Source of the DNA: an uncultured Bacteroidota bacterium
Lineage (GTDB): Bacteria; Bacteroidota; Bacteroidia; Flavobacteriales; Flavobacteriaceae
NCBI GenBank assembly: GCA_902584445.1
Contig: CACHZY010000004.1
Span: forward strand, 39,501-103,500
Length of the DNA: 64,000 nucleotides
Reading direction: 5' to 3'
Shown: positions 43,339 to 53,231 of the stretch, one piece after another
How positions within the stretch are numbered: the first letter of the stretch is position 1
How the letters are laid out: each line of letters starts with the position of its first letter
Translations under genes and position numbers: made by a program
The notes under the pieces: model-generated
Databases searched by the model: none
What the model was told of the DNA's origin: nothing
Seen by the model: only the letters and a program-made list of their open reading frames with translations

Positions 43339-45552
43339 ATGAAAATTACTTTTATACTTTTAAGTACTTTTTCCTTATTCTTTCAAGGGATCTACAGCCA
43401 AATTTTACCTTCAGATTTACAATGGAATGAAAACGATACTGGTTACTACACCATTAAAGAAAACAAAATAATATTAGTAAGTGTAACAGGAGAAGGAGAC
43501 ACTACAATTTTGTCTTCAGATGAATTAGGGGAAATCTTAGTTGAGGCTTTCATTTTTTCAAAAACCAAAAATAAAATTCTACTATTTACTAATGCAAAAA
43601 AAGTTTGGCGTTATAAAACTAGAGGTGATTATTTTGTTTATGATTTTAACCAGCAAGAATTAATCAAAATTGGAAAGATTTTTCCAAAATCAAGCTTAAT
43701 GTTTGCAAAGTTTTCCAAAGATGAAAAAAGTATCGCTTATGTTGTTAAAGGGGATTTAAAAAATAAGGTAAGAAATGGCAGTAACATTTCAAATATTTTT
43801 ATTGAGGATCTGGAAAAAGGGATAATAAAAAAATTAACTAGTTCTGAAGGTAAACAAAAACTAATCAATGGAACTTTTGATTGGGTTTATGAAGAGGAAT
43901 TTAGCTGTAGAGATGGCTTTATGTTTAGTGATAGTGGCACTAAAATCGCCTTTTGGCAAGTAGATGCAAGTGCTGTAAAGGATTTTTACATGATCAACAC
44001 TACTGATTCTATTTATTCCTTCACCATTCCTGTTGAATACCCCAAGGTAGGGGAAAATTTAACTTCTGTCAAAATTGGAGTAATCAATCTAAAGGATGAA
44101 AAAATCACCTGGATTCCAATACCTGGCGAACCAGATAAGTTTTATTTACCTAGAATGACATGGATACCTAAATCAGAAAAGCTTATGATTCAACAATTGA
44201 ACAGAAAACAAAATCTGAGTAAAATTTATGTTCATGATACCAAAAATGGAGACACTAGTTTGTTATTTGAAGACACTGACGCTGCGTGGGTAGATGTAAG
44301 AACCTCCTGGAGCAAAAATCAACTTTCGGGTTGGAAGTTTATAGATGATGGGAAATCATTTCTTTACCTTTCAGAAAAGGATGGTTGGGCGCACATATAT
44401 AACTTCAATCTAAAGACAAAAAAAGAAAAACTTGTTACTAAAGGTGCTTTCGATGTTATAAATCCATTAACCTATGATAAAAACAACAGTCAGGTATACT
44501 TCATTGCTTCTAAAGACAATCCTACGGAACGTTACCTTTATTCTTGTAAGGTTACAGGAGAGGGAATAGTAAAAAAAATTACTCCCGAGTCCTTAGAAGG
44601 CGTCCACAGTTATAGCATCAGCACCAATGCTAAATTCGCTTTCCAAACCTTTTCTAATTATTACACCCAGCCCATGAAAGCAATAGTATCCCTTCCAAAA
44701 CATGACTATCTCAACCAGCGAGAAAACATGCTTAAAAAATTCGATTCAGAATTGAAAAAGCATCATCCATTGGAGTTTTTTCAAGTGACCACAATAGACA
44801 ATATAACCCTTGAAGGGTGGGTTGTAAAACCAAAAGACTTAGATCCTGAAAAGAAGTATCCAGTTCTATTTTATTTTTATAGTGAACCAGCAAAACAAAC
44901 TAGCTTAAACCGCTATGGCGCAGGAATAAACAGCCTGTATAAAGGAAACTTATCTGATGACGGTTATGTATATGTAACTTTTGATGGTAGGGGGACTCCC
45001 GCACCAAAAGGTAGAGATTGGAGAAAAGCTATTTATAAAAAAATTGGTCAAATAAATGTAAGGGACATGGCTATGGGTGCCAAGGCATTATTTCAAAAAT
45101 ACAACTTTATTGATACCACCAGAGTAGCCGTTCATGGTTGGAGTGGCGGTGGAGCTGCTACCCTAAATTGTTTGTTCCAATACCCTGAAATTTTTCATAC
45201 AGGGATTGCAATATCTGCAATTACCAATCAGCTAACCTATGATAATATTTATCAAGAACGCTATATGGGTGACCCATTTACTGGCCTTAATAATTACATA
45301 AATGGCTCACCACTTAAACATGTAAAAAATTTTAAAGGTAACCTACTTTACATTCATGGCACTGGTGATGACAATGTACACTATCAGAATGCAGAATTAC
45401 TTGCAAATGAACTCATTAAACACAAAAAAGTATTTTATATGGTGCCTTACCCTAACCGCTCTCACTCTATCCGTGAAGATAATGCCTACCCTCATCTAAC
45501 CCTAATGTTCACAGATTTTTTAAGAAAAAACTGCCCTCCAGGTGCAAAATAA
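43339..45552 (+). CDS. Dipeptidyl peptidase IV-type S9 peptidase
   Basis: A secreted S9B-like peptidase of 737 aa. The signal peptide is MKITFILLSTFSLFFQGIYS. The beta-propeller contains WVYEEEFSCRDGF, whose Glu pair binds the substrate amino terminus in DPP IV. The catalytic domain has Ser in HGWSGGG, Asp in GTGDDNV and His in NRSHSI. It removes Xaa-Pro dipeptides from peptides, probably in the periplasm. The gene is separate from the sulfatase operons, with 454 bp of DNA before it. Confidence 0.92.
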   Translation: MKITFILLSTFSLFFQGIYSQILPSDLQWNENDTGYYTIKENKIILVSVTGEGDTTILSSDELGEILVEAFIFSKTKNKILLFTNAKKVWRYKTRGDYFVYDFNQQELIKIGKIFPKSSLMFAKFSKDEKSIAYVVKGDLKNKVRNGSNISNIFIEDLEKGIIKKLTSSEGKQKLINGTFDWVYEEEFSCRDGFMFSDSGTKIAFWQVDASAVKDFYMINTTDSIYSFTIPVEYPKVGENLTSVKIGVINLKDEKITWIPIPGEPDKFYLPRMTWIPKSEKLMIQQLNRKQNLSKIYVHDTKNGDTSLLFEDTDAAWVDVRTSWSKNQLSGWKFIDDGKSFLYLSEKDGWAHIYNFNLKTKKEKLVTKGAFDVINPLTYDKNNSQVYFIASKDNPTERYLYSCKVTGEGIVKKITPESLEGVHSYSISTNAKFAFQTFSNYYTQPMKAIVSLPKHDYLNQRENMLKKFDSELKKHHPLEFFQVTTIDNITLEGWVVKPKDLDPEKKYPVLFYFYSEPAKQTSLNRYGAGINSLYKGNLSDDGYVYVTFDGRGTPAPKGRDWRKAIYKKIGQINVRDMAMGAKALFQKYNFIDTTRVAVHGWSGGGAATLNCLFQYPEIFHTGIAISAITNQLTYDNIYQERYMGDPFTGLNNYINGSPLKHVKNFKGNLLYIHGTGDDNVHYQNAELLANELIKHKKVFYMVPYPNRSHSIREDNAYPHLTLMFTDFLRKNCPPGAK

Positions 45553-45809
45553 AACTATTTTTTAAATTCATAATTAATCTTAGAAATAATTTCTGAATCC
45601 ATTTCTAACCTTGTTGTTATTGGTGGACACACTGCCCTTAATTATATAATGAATCTTTAAAAATTACAGCTAACTTTTAGCTAAACTGTTTTTAAAACTA
45701 TCTCTAAAAAAAGAAGCCCTATTAAAGGCATCATTAAAAGCCCTGTTAGATCAATGATGATAGTGATTTACAATGGATTTGGATTGGTCCCAACCTTGTA
45801 AACTTGGGT

Positions 45810-47267
45810 TTAATATCCAAAAGGAGCTCTGGCATCTAAATTTCTGTTTTTTACCACTTCTAGAAAATACTGATGGGCTTTATCAGACCATTGTTTGTTT
45901 CCATAAAGTCCATCATAATGTGGTTCTAATGCATCAATTGCCGGTGCTACTGCATCGGGTTTTTCTTCGACAAGTTTGCTCATCATATCAAGGCAGATGG
46001 CAGCATAAGCTGCCCGAGCTTTTTTATCCCCTTCAATATCCCGGAGAATGATAGGCCACCAATATTTTCGCATTTCTTCTATACGGTGCAAGGGTTCTGG
46101 CAATTTTTCAATATTAGATGGCTTTTGGATCTTAATTCTGTATCCAGGGACACCTTTAATCTTGATTTTTTCACCTCCATTTGCAAGAATAATCCTTTGA
46201 GCAATCTCGACATGAAGATCAGCAAAATCTCCAATAGTCAAATCCGTGGGCATTCCAGGTCTACGGTTATTTCTGTACTCGTCCTTAATTTCCCAACCCT
46301 GGTCTCGAATCCATTTTTCTCCCTTTATCACTCCCATGATTGTTCCCACCATGGCGGCAGTATTATCAGCGTCCCACCCTAAATTAAAAGCCAAGCGAAT
46401 GGACTCAACAAAATCACCTTCTCCATGAAGTAGAGCCGCTACGGTGACTGCTGTAATGGTGCGGTATCCGTTACCCCCGCTAGGTCCTCCTCTTGCGCCA
46501 TTCCAATATTTACTTTTGATTGCTTGACGTGTAGCTCGCCAGTCATTGCCGTTGATCAAGTACCATTTTTTTACATCTGATACAATCTGATGAATTTCAC
46601 TTTTGGGGTCAAGCGCCATAAGTCCCGCGTCGATAATTGCTAGATGATCCTTTTCAAAAAAAGCATGAGCGATCATGGTATTATATAGCTGAGTAGTCTG
46701 GGTGGGTTCCCCATCGATAGCTACGTGAGTGTAATGCGTTCCAATCTTTGAGGCTGTCTGAGGCATCCCCGGTGCAATAAGTGCGAACTGCTCGCAAAGA
46801 AATTGTCCTGAAATATTATATATAGCCCTGGGATTGAATGCAATACGTCCAGTATAAGGAGGCTCAAATCCTATTTTCATCAAATTTCGAGCGTAGCGAT
46901 TAGAAGAATAAATATAATTGTTAATGAATTCTTCCCAAAGTACTTTAATCTGTTCATAGGGCAGAATGATTTTATCTTCTTTAGCCATATGATATATATA
47001 GACGAATTCAATATCTGTATCATCGTCAGTGTGTGCTCCTTCAGAAAGATCAGGTACATAAGTTGTAACATTTCCAGGTTCCTCTTCGTACTTGTGTTCG
47101 TGGATTAAACCGTTGAGGTTTCCAAAAAACTGACCGAGAATACCCCCATGGATCATATCACGGAGGTCCTCCTGGCTGATCCCTACAGTTTGACTTTTAG
47201 ATGAACAAGAACAGATGAATATTGAGAATAGGGTAACTAGAGTTATGGGTAATAAAGCTTTTTTCAT
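45810..47267 (-). CDS. ADP-ribosylglycohydrolase-family lipoprotein
   Basis: A 485-aa lipoprotein (lipobox ICSC) with the DraG fold. HTDDDTDIEF is the classic binuclear metal motif and GWDADNTAAMVGTIMG the second metal motif; MIHGGILGQFFGN begins the domain. All key acidic residues are present. An extra C-terminal region of about 130 residues (from about 355) follows. It is separated by the DPP IV gene from the sulfatases and the first exported DraG-fold protein, to which it is only distantly related. The gene's GC is moderately high. Function as a glycan or nucleotide hydrolase outside the cytoplasm is not established. Confidence 0.87.
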   Translation of the reverse strand: MKKALLPITLVTLFSIFICSCSSKSQTVGISQEDLRDMIHGGILGQFFGNLNGLIHEHKYEEEPGNVTTYVPDLSEGAHTDDDTDIEFVYIYHMAKEDKIILPYEQIKVLWEEFINNYIYSSNRYARNLMKIGFEPPYTGRIAFNPRAIYNISGQFLCEQFALIAPGMPQTASKIGTHYTHVAIDGEPTQTTQLYNTMIAHAFFEKDHLAIIDAGLMALDPKSEIHQIVSDVKKWYLINGNDWRATRQAIKSKYWNGARGGPSGGNGYRTITAVTVAALLHGEGDFVESIRLAFNLGWDADNTAAMVGTIMGVIKGEKWIRDQGWEIKDEYRNNRRPGMPTDLTIGDFADLHVEIAQRIILANGGEKIKIKGVPGYRIKIQKPSNIEKLPEPLHRIEEMRKYWWPIILRDIEGDKKARAAYAAICLDMMSKLVEEKPDAVAPAIDALEPHYDGLYGNKQWSDKAHQYFLEVVKNRNLDARAPFGY

Positions 47268-47320
47268 TGAATTAGATATTTGATGTTAAAATATAATAAA
47301 ATATTTAGTTATAAACTGAT

Positions 47321-47370
47321 ATACAACCAATTAAATCTAATAAAAAACCACTCTACAAAACCCACCCACT
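47321..47370. repeat. Copy A of a ~50-bp imperfect direct repeat flanking the DUF418 gene
   Basis: This copy contains CTCTACAAAACCCACCCACT. It aligns with 48692-48742 (copy B), which holds TTCTACAAAACCCACCCCAC, at about 80% identity, with similar upstream CCAATTAA. Both lie in the same orientation at the two sides of 47396-48598. Confidence 0.75.
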
Positions 47371-47395
47371 GGTTCAAATTCATATTCTCTCTTAT

Positions 47396-48598
47396 TCAAT
47401 TTCTCAATGAAAAATAAGTCAATTTTCTCCACAACCATTCTAATGGCCCAAATCGATAATTTTTTAAAACTAAAGGAGAAAGTATCAAAATTAAAACCCA
47501 GACAGAAATTACAATTAGAAACTGCTGTAATCTGTCAAACATACCGAAAAGCCCTAATCCATGGCCATTAAAAATGAGTGTGCAAATTACAGACATACCT
47601 ATATAGTTAGTAAATGCCATTCGTCCAGCGGCTTGTAATCGATTTTGAAATTTTTTTAAAATTCCTTTTTTATAACACCAAATAACCAATCCAATATAGC
47701 CTAATGCCATGAAAAGACCAGATACAAATTTATAATTCGCACCAATATTCATTATATAAGCAGCATTCCACTCGAAGTCATATGCCTGATTTAAGCCAAT
47801 TCCAGAAAGCATCAATCCTGGAATAAATCCTCCCCACATTAACTTTCTATAATATACTGTGGATTTTTCAGCTGACAGAATACCCTTTCGATATAAAATC
47901 ATCCCTAAAAACATCATGGCACATGAACGCCAAAACATTTCAATGATAAAACCAATAGTTTGAATTTGTATTGCATCATCCACTCTTAGTGGCATTTGTT
48001 TAAGATAAGAGCCACGCATTGCTTTGGTTTGAGAGGCGATCTTCTCTACGGAAGGGTCAAAGAAAGCAAAAGTACTTTCTAGCTCGACTGCTGGCATTCC
48101 ATAATAGGTCATAAAGTTAAAACTTATAGGAACTAGAAACAGGATAACTGCTAATATAAAAAGTTTCTGAATTGACTTTTTTCTAAAAAAGAAAACCAAA
48201 ATTCCACAAATTGCATAGGTCACTAGTATATCTCCAGCCCAGATGAAATAGGCATGGATTAAACCAAATATTAAAAGCCAAAACATTCTTTTATAATGCA
48301 ATGCATTAACTCGTTTACCTTTCGCTTCTATTCTTTGCGTGAATAAAACCACACCTGCTCCGAAAAGTATTGAGAAAATAGACATAAATCGAGTATCAGC
48401 AAAAATGTAGTTGAAGGCATGAAAATATTGGTTATAGCCTTCTAACCCACCACCAATTTTGGGGTTCATATAAGCAATACTGATTTGAGAAAAAGACGTT
48501 ATATTCATTATTAGAATTCCCAAAACAGCAAACCCACGAAGCAAGTCTAGAGTATGAATTCTGTTTTTTAAATCAATTGGTTGAGATGGTTCATGCAT
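47396..48598 (-). CDS. DUF418-domain (YeiB-like) membrane protein
   Basis: A 400-aa multi-span protein that starts RIHTLDLLRGFAVLGILIMNI, the signature of the acyltransferase-3-related DUF418/YeiB group. RMFWLLIFGLIHAYFIWAGDILVTYA follows. The C-terminal FGPLEWLWRKLTY is the DUF418 end motif. It has about ten membrane spans. The role is unknown, though related proteins modify or transport envelope compounds. The gene is flanked by imperfect direct repeats and lies next to a tRNA. Confidence 0.9.
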   Translation of the reverse strand: MHEPSQPIDLKNRIHTLDLLRGFAVLGILIMNITSFSQISIAYMNPKIGGGLEGYNQYFHAFNYIFADTRFMSIFSILFGAGVVLFTQRIEAKGKRVNALHYKRMFWLLIFGLIHAYFIWAGDILVTYAICGILVFFFRKKSIQKLFILAVILFLVPISFNFMTYYGMPAVELESTFAFFDPSVEKIASQTKAMRGSYLKQMPLRVDDAIQIQTIGFIIEMFWRSCAMMFLGMILYRKGILSAEKSTVYYRKLMWGGFIPGLMLSGIGLNQAYDFEWNAAYIMNIGANYKFVSGLFMALGYIGLVIWCYKKGILKKFQNRLQAAGRMAFTNYIGMSVICTLIFNGHGLGLFGMFDRLQQFLIVISVWVLILILSPLVLKNYRFGPLEWLWRKLTYFSLRN

Positions 48599-48691
48599 TA
48601 ATATTAATTATTTTGATTTAAAAATAACTAAACATTTTTGATGTTACTTTAGATTTGATTCTTACATAAGAAAAGATTTGCTTAAATCTAA

Positions 48692-48742
48692 ATACACACC
48701 CAATTAACTCTTGGAAAAACCATTCTACAAAACCCACCCCAC
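48692..48742. repeat. Copy B of the ~50-bp imperfect direct repeat
   Basis: This copy matches copy A (47321-47370). Its core is ACAAAACCCACCCC preceded by CCAATTAA. It lies between the DUF418 gene and the tRNA terminator. The duplication may reflect an insertion of the DUF418 gene. Confidence 0.75.
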
Positions 48743-48824
48743 CGTCAGGTAATCAAATAGGTTAGGAAGTTTTTAGGTTTAAAATATTACAGCCGTACAA
48801 ATATCGTACATAAATGAAATAAAA

Positions 48825-48861
48825 AATCCCTAAAACATTGATTAAAAATGTATTAGGGATT
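48825..48861 (-). terminator. Intrinsic terminator of tRNA-Ser
   Basis: Arms AATCCCTAAAACATT and AATGTATTAGGGATT form a 15-bp stem with one mismatch around a 7-nt loop. On the minus strand, a T-rich tract follows. It lies directly downstream of the tRNA. Confidence 0.8.
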
Positions 48862-48865
48862 AGTA

Positions 48866-48952
48866 TGGCGGAGAGACAGGGATTCGAACCCTGGCAACGC
48901 TTACACGTTGACAGATTAGCAATCTGCTCCATTACCACTCTGGCACCTCTCC
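48866..48952 (-). tRNA. tRNA-Ser (anticodon GCU)
   Basis: Read on the minus strand, the 7-bp acceptor pairs GGAGAGG with TCTCTCC, then G and an encoded CCA. The anticodon loop is AGATTGCTAATCT, giving GCU (serine AGC/AGU). The T loop GGTTCGAATCC and a long variable arm (CAACGTGTAAGCGTTG) confirm a class II tRNA-Ser. The 87-nt length includes CCA. Confidence 0.97.
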
Positions 48953-49017
48953 TATTGGGCAGTGCAAATGTAATTGTTACAAATTAACAAAACAATAGAA
49001 ATTTCCAATTATAAAAA

Positions 49018-51063
49018 TTACTCAGGATACTCAACTCTTAGGTGATAAACATTAATTAACTTTTTTGAAAGAACTTTTTTGACTGTCTCAATTTCTGATA
49101 GGGTTATATTGCAATCATTGAACTGCTTTTCATCAATTTGTTTATCTATGATAGTATTTACAAACTGTTCTATTTTATCTACTGTAGGTTCTCTTAAACT
49201 TTTTGAAGCAGCCTCAACTGAGTCAGACATCATCAAAATAGCTGTTTCTTTCGAAAAAGGCTTTGGGCCTGGATATTGAAAGTCTTTTTCATTAATTGAT
49301 TGTTCAGTCTCTTGAGCCTTTTTATAAAAATAGTATACCCAAGAGTTGCCGTGATGAGTTCTAATGAAATCGATAATTCGATCGGGAAGTTTATATTGTT
49401 TTGCCATTTCGATACCTTCCTTAACATGGTTGATAATAATTTTTGCACTCTGATCTGGCCTCAATTCCTCGTGTGGAGAAACACCCCCAGTTTGATTTTC
49501 TGAAAAATACGCTGGAGTATTCATTTTACCAATATCATGATAAAGTGCTCCTACCCTTACCAAGAGCGTATTTGCTCCAATTTCAGCAGCTGCAGTCTCA
49601 GCTAGGTTGGCAACTTGAAGAGAATGATGAAATGAACCTGGAGCTTTATTGGACAAATCTTTTAAGAGTTTTGAATTAGTGTCTGAAAGTTCCAAAAGTG
49701 ATACATCTGAAACCAATTTAAAAATCCTTTCATAAAGATAAATTAATGGTTGAGCAAATAAGGTTAATAATCCATTAAGTAAAAACAATCCAATAATGAC
49801 AAAATTCACATTAGATATTCCACCCTCATGAATAATTGTGAAGGAAATATATCCCAAAAGATAGATCATGACAATTCGACCAACAGTTATAAACAAGTTT
49901 GCACGGTTCTGTAATTGTGTAATAGATAGAATTGTTACAATCCCAGCCATGGTTTGTAAAAAGACAAATTCAAAACTATTAGGGACAATAAATCCAAGGT
50001 TTAAAATTGTAATTACATGAGTAAAAAGGCCTAATCTTGGGTCAAAAAAAGTTTTTAAAATTAAAGGTAAAATACAAATTGGGACAGCATATAATAGCTT
50101 AACATCAAAATTCACTATGACAGTAGTCAAAGCAATAATAATTACCACATTGAGAAAAATGAAAGTCATTTCAAGATTATTATCAAATATTTCAGGACGA
50201 TAATTATTGATAAAAAGCATCAACGAAAAAAAGGTTAGAAGAACTAAAATAGAATAACCAAAAATTATCCAATAATAACTGTATTGATTCCAGAGCTTAG
50301 ACGAATATTCATTTTTCAGGGATAATAAGCTAAGATATTTTTCTCCCTCAACCACTTCTCCCTTTGAAATAATTTTCATGTTTTGCTGAACTAATCCACG
50401 GAAAACAGAAACTTTCTTGATTGCCTGATTAACAGCATTTTTTGTGAATTTATCATCTAAAGTAATATTTGGCTGTACAACCTCAAATAGTAATTCGTAA
50501 TAAATATTAAAATATCCATCAAAGGGTGAGTTCACAAAATATTCGTTCAATTTATTTTTTAAATTCTTAAGCTTAATAAAATCATCAATATTTAAAGTAG
50601 ACTCATTATTACCTTTAATCAAAAAAATCGACTTGTTTCCACTATGCTCAAGAGAGATAGGTAAAATTCCATATTTATATATTTCATCAATTAAATTTTT
50701 ACCAAAATCAAAAAGTAGATTATAATCTTTATTTGAAACTGGAATTTTAAAGAAATTTTTAAACTGGATATTATAAGAGTTTTTAACCTCATTTATAACT
50801 GATAAATCTGCGCGATAGTATTTACTCTGACCCTGAATTATAGCCTTTTTCTCAGTTTCCAACTCAGACTCAGATTTGATGATTGAATAATCAAAGGGGG
50901 CATAAAGAGTAGGATGTTGCCAAGGTTTACCCTTTTGAAATTCATACTTAAAGGTTCCGCCTTTAGGAAATAAATAGACTATTAAAAAACTTGATCCTAT
51001 AAGTAGCAATCCCTTATAAATAAAAGATTGATTTTTAAGAATAAATTGCCAAAGATTTTTCAA
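49018..51063 (-). CDS. 7TMR-HD family phosphohydrolase (PgpH-like)
   Basis: The protein has 681 aa. An N-terminal membrane anchor is followed by an extracytoplasmic domain (about 40-260), seven membrane spans (about 265-455), and a cytoplasmic HD domain with HHSLQVANLAE, YHDIGK and a later HHG metal-binding set. This architecture is that of PgpH-type c-di-AMP phosphodiesterases. Whether this bacterium uses c-di-AMP cannot be seen here. It stands alone, 65 bp from the tRNA on the same strand. Confidence 0.92.
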   Translation of the reverse strand: MKNLWQFILKNQSFIYKGLLLIGSSFLIVYLFPKGGTFKYEFQKGKPWQHPTLYAPFDYSIIKSESELETEKKAIIQGQSKYYRADLSVINEVKNSYNIQFKNFFKIPVSNKDYNLLFDFGKNLIDEIYKYGILPISLEHSGNKSIFLIKGNNESTLNIDDFIKLKNLKNKLNEYFVNSPFDGYFNIYYELLFEVVQPNITLDDKFTKNAVNQAIKKVSVFRGLVQQNMKIISKGEVVEGEKYLSLLSLKNEYSSKLWNQYSYYWIIFGYSILVLLTFFSLMLFINNYRPEIFDNNLEMTFIFLNVVIIIALTTVIVNFDVKLLYAVPICILPLILKTFFDPRLGLFTHVITILNLGFIVPNSFEFVFLQTMAGIVTILSITQLQNRANLFITVGRIVMIYLLGYISFTIIHEGGISNVNFVIIGLFLLNGLLTLFAQPLIYLYERIFKLVSDVSLLELSDTNSKLLKDLSNKAPGSFHHSLQVANLAETAAAEIGANTLLVRVGALYHDIGKMNTPAYFSENQTGGVSPHEELRPDQSAKIIINHVKEGIEMAKQYKLPDRIIDFIRTHHGNSWVYYFYKKAQETEQSINEKDFQYPGPKPFSKETAILMMSDSVEAASKSLREPTVDKIEQFVNTIIDKQIDEKQFNDCNITLSEIETVKKVLSKKLINVYHLRVEYPE

Positions 51064-51205
51064 TTGAAAATTACAATTAAATCCAAATTTAATGAAATCT
51101 AGTGCTTGATGAGGTAATTTTGAAAATGTATTTTCACACTTATGCCATCAATTTGATTAATTTTGTTTCAAAGCTTATCATTTAATTTAAAACAATTTAA
51201 GCAGC

Positions 51206-51949
51206 TTGGACTACGGAATTTGCCACTTAGGTTTAATACCTCTTAGGAAAGAATATGATCATAAAAGTGAAATGGTTTCCCAGCTTCTTTATGGTGATTG
51301 CTATAAGATAATTGACAAGAGAAAGAAATGGTTTAAGATTCGTATGGAATGGGATGGATACGAAGGCTGGATAACAGAGTCTCAATCCTATCAGGTATCA
51401 GAGGGAATTTACAATGAAATAATTTCAACTGATACAATTATATCGAGTGATATAATGAATTATGTTTCTAATCAAGATAATCTTATTTTCCCTATTCTAA
51501 TTGGAAGCGACTTAAGAGCCCTAAAAAAACTTAATCATACTTTTAATGGAGAATCGTATTATCCAAAAACTAATAAAAAAAAGTTATCTAAAACTGCTTT
51601 TATGTATCTGAACTCCCCCTACCTTTGGGGAGGTAGAACCCCTCTTGGGATAGACTGCTCTGGTTTTACACAAATAGTATATAAAATCAATGGGGTGAAA
51701 TTAAGTAGGGATGCACACGAACAGGCAAATCAAGGGCAGACGCTGAGTTTTATCGAGGAAAGTGAGGCCGGTGATTTAGCTTTTTTTGATGATCTTGAAG
51801 GCAAAATAGCACACGTTGGTTTACTTCTGAAAGATAATTATATAATACATGCACATGGAACTGTAAGAATTGATCGAATTGATCAATCAGGTATCTATAA
51901 TGGTGAGACCCATACTCACAGTCTTAGAATGATTAAAAAACTAATCTGA
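51206..51949 (+). CDS. NlpC/P60 peptidoglycan hydrolase with SH3 domains
   Basis: A protein of 247 aa. The start is TTG at 51206, since the conserved beginning of the family (YGICHLGLIPLRKEY) follows it immediately and no ATG is placed there. An SH3-like half (about 1-70) is followed by NlpC/P60 with catalytic Cys in GIDCSGF, His in IAHVGLL and a third polar residue in HAHG. It should cleave cell-wall peptide bonds. No signal peptide is seen, as is common in this Bacteroidota subgroup. Its end overlaps the convergent TPR gene by 9 bp. Confidence 0.88.
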   Translation: MDYGICHLGLIPLRKEYDHKSEMVSQLLYGDCYKIIDKRKKWFKIRMEWDGYEGWITESQSYQVSEGIYNEIISTDTIISSDIMNYVSNQDNLIFPILIGSDLRALKKLNHTFNGESYYPKTNKKKLSKTAFMYLNSPYLWGGRTPLGIDCSGFTQIVYKINGVKLSRDAHEQANQGQTLSFIEESEAGDLAFFDDLEGKIAHVGLLLKDNYIIHAHGTVRIDRIDQSGIYNGETHTHSLRMIKKLI

Positions 51950-53164
51950 TAATAAAGCTTTCATCTTCTTGAATCCTTCGTTATTTCCGAGAGTACCGTA
52001 AATATTCATTAAAGTTTTAATAGCATCCTCATTTTTTTCAAGATCAATTAGCTTTTTTAAAATAGGTACACACTCCTGGTATAATTTCTCTCTTTCAAGC
52101 TTTAGTGTATCATATCGAGCATTGTCCTTAGATGAAGTTCCTAGACTATTCATTTCCTCAACAATTTGCTGCTCTCCCTCTAGAATTAAAGCAACCAAAT
52201 TTAAATAAGCATTTTGATAATTAGGATCTATCTCGATAGCCTTTTCATAATACTCTCGGGCCGAATTTTTATCACCTAAATCAGATGTAACAACAGCCAA
52301 ATTGTAAAATAAGCCAGGATTATTTGGGTCTTGAGCGATTGCTTGATTCATTAATTCTTGGAACTTAACTTTTTCTCCGAGCTGAATATAAATATTAGCT
52401 TCAGTCAAAATCAGATTAATGTCATTTGGACTAGATTTTCTAGCTTCTTGCACTGCCATCATAGCTTTATCGTCATCACCCATTTGAGCATAAATAAGAG
52501 CAATATTTTTTACAATCTCTGGAAACTTTGACTCGGTTTTTTCTTCTCTAAAATCTTTATATGACTTAGACCTTTTATAAAGATCATATTCTGATTTAGT
52601 TACCTCAGTTTCTGTCTCAGTATCAGCCTCAGTTACAAAATACTTAGTGACAACTCCAGTATAATTTATGTCCTTTAATAGGGTATAATACTCAAGGGAT
52701 TTTTCAAACTGTTCTGCATTTACTGCGCTTGAAGCGGCAAAATACAAATAGTCAACATTTTGTTCTTTATCTACCTCATATGCCAAATATAATTTCTCAG
52801 CTGAAGATTTAAAATCTCCTTTACTATTATCTTCTATGGCGCTATTAACTATATCAGCCGCTAAAAGTGCTAAAGTCCTTTCGAGATCCTCCTCAATAGA
52901 TTTGACGTCTTTAAGAGGCATTAAAACATCAAAAGCTTTATTGAACTGTTTATTATCCTTAGCTATTTTACCCTTAAGAAGGTAATAGTTTGGTTTTAAC
53001 TTATCATCAATATTTTCAAGAAGAGATTGAAAGTCTGTTAAAATTTTTTCAGATCCGGAGAGATCTCCATTATCATAGAGTTTTTGAGCTTTTCGTAATT
53101 CTTTTTTTTGAGCAAAAGAAAAATTAAATACAATAAAAAAAAGTAGTAAAATAATACGTTTCAT
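51941..53164 (-). CDS. Secreted TPR-repeat protein
   Basis: The protein has 407 aa with a signal peptide (MKRIILLLFFIVFNFSFAQ) and several TPRs, such as FYNLAVVTSDLGDKNSAREYYEKAIEIDP with A-Y-L-N-L following. It is a Bacteroidota family commonly placed downstream of gyrA. A periplasmic scaffold is likely, but the partner is unknown. It starts 67 bp after gyrA on the same strand. Confidence 0.88.
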   Translation of the reverse strand: MKRIILLLFFIVFNFSFAQKKELRKAQKLYDNGDLSGSEKILTDFQSLLENIDDKLKPNYYLLKGKIAKDNKQFNKAFDVLMPLKDVKSIEEDLERTLALLAADIVNSAIEDNSKGDFKSSAEKLYLAYEVDKEQNVDYLYFAASSAVNAEQFEKSLEYYTLLKDINYTGVVTKYFVTEADTETETEVTKSEYDLYKRSKSYKDFREEKTESKFPEIVKNIALIYAQMGDDDKAMMAVQEARKSSPNDINLILTEANIYIQLGEKVKFQELMNQAIAQDPNNPGLFYNLAVVTSDLGDKNSAREYYEKAIEIDPNYQNAYLNLVALILEGEQQIVEEMNSLGTSSKDNARYDTLKLEREKLYQECVPILKKLIDLEKNEDAIKTLMNIYGTLGNNEGFKKMKALLSD

Positions 53165-53231
53165 TGATAAAATTTCGATTAAAATTTAATTGTAATATTT
53201 ACTAAAATACAAATTTAAAAATTGTTATTAA

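Noticed and set aside
43339..45552. GWSGGG instead of GWSYGG at the DPP IV nucleophile as a sign of altered activity
   Set aside because: To my knowledge this variant is common in Bacteroidota S9 peptidases and the triad is otherwise complete.
45555..45641. A short minus-strand frame (…AVCPPITTRLEMDSEII…) after the DPP IV gene that looked like the C-terminal tail of an enzyme
   Set aside because: Only 28 codons, no ATG at its start and no matching body nearby; not enough to call a gene remnant.
45668..45682. AGCTAA/TTAGCT inverted repeat after the DPP IV gene as a terminator
   Set aside because: Only a 6-bp AT-rich stem with the T run displaced by several bases; too weak to annotate.
48866..48952. 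tRNA-Ser as the attachment site of an integrated island covering the ADP-ribosylglycohydrolase region
   Set aside because: I saw no second copy of the tRNA 3' end and no integrase gene in the window.
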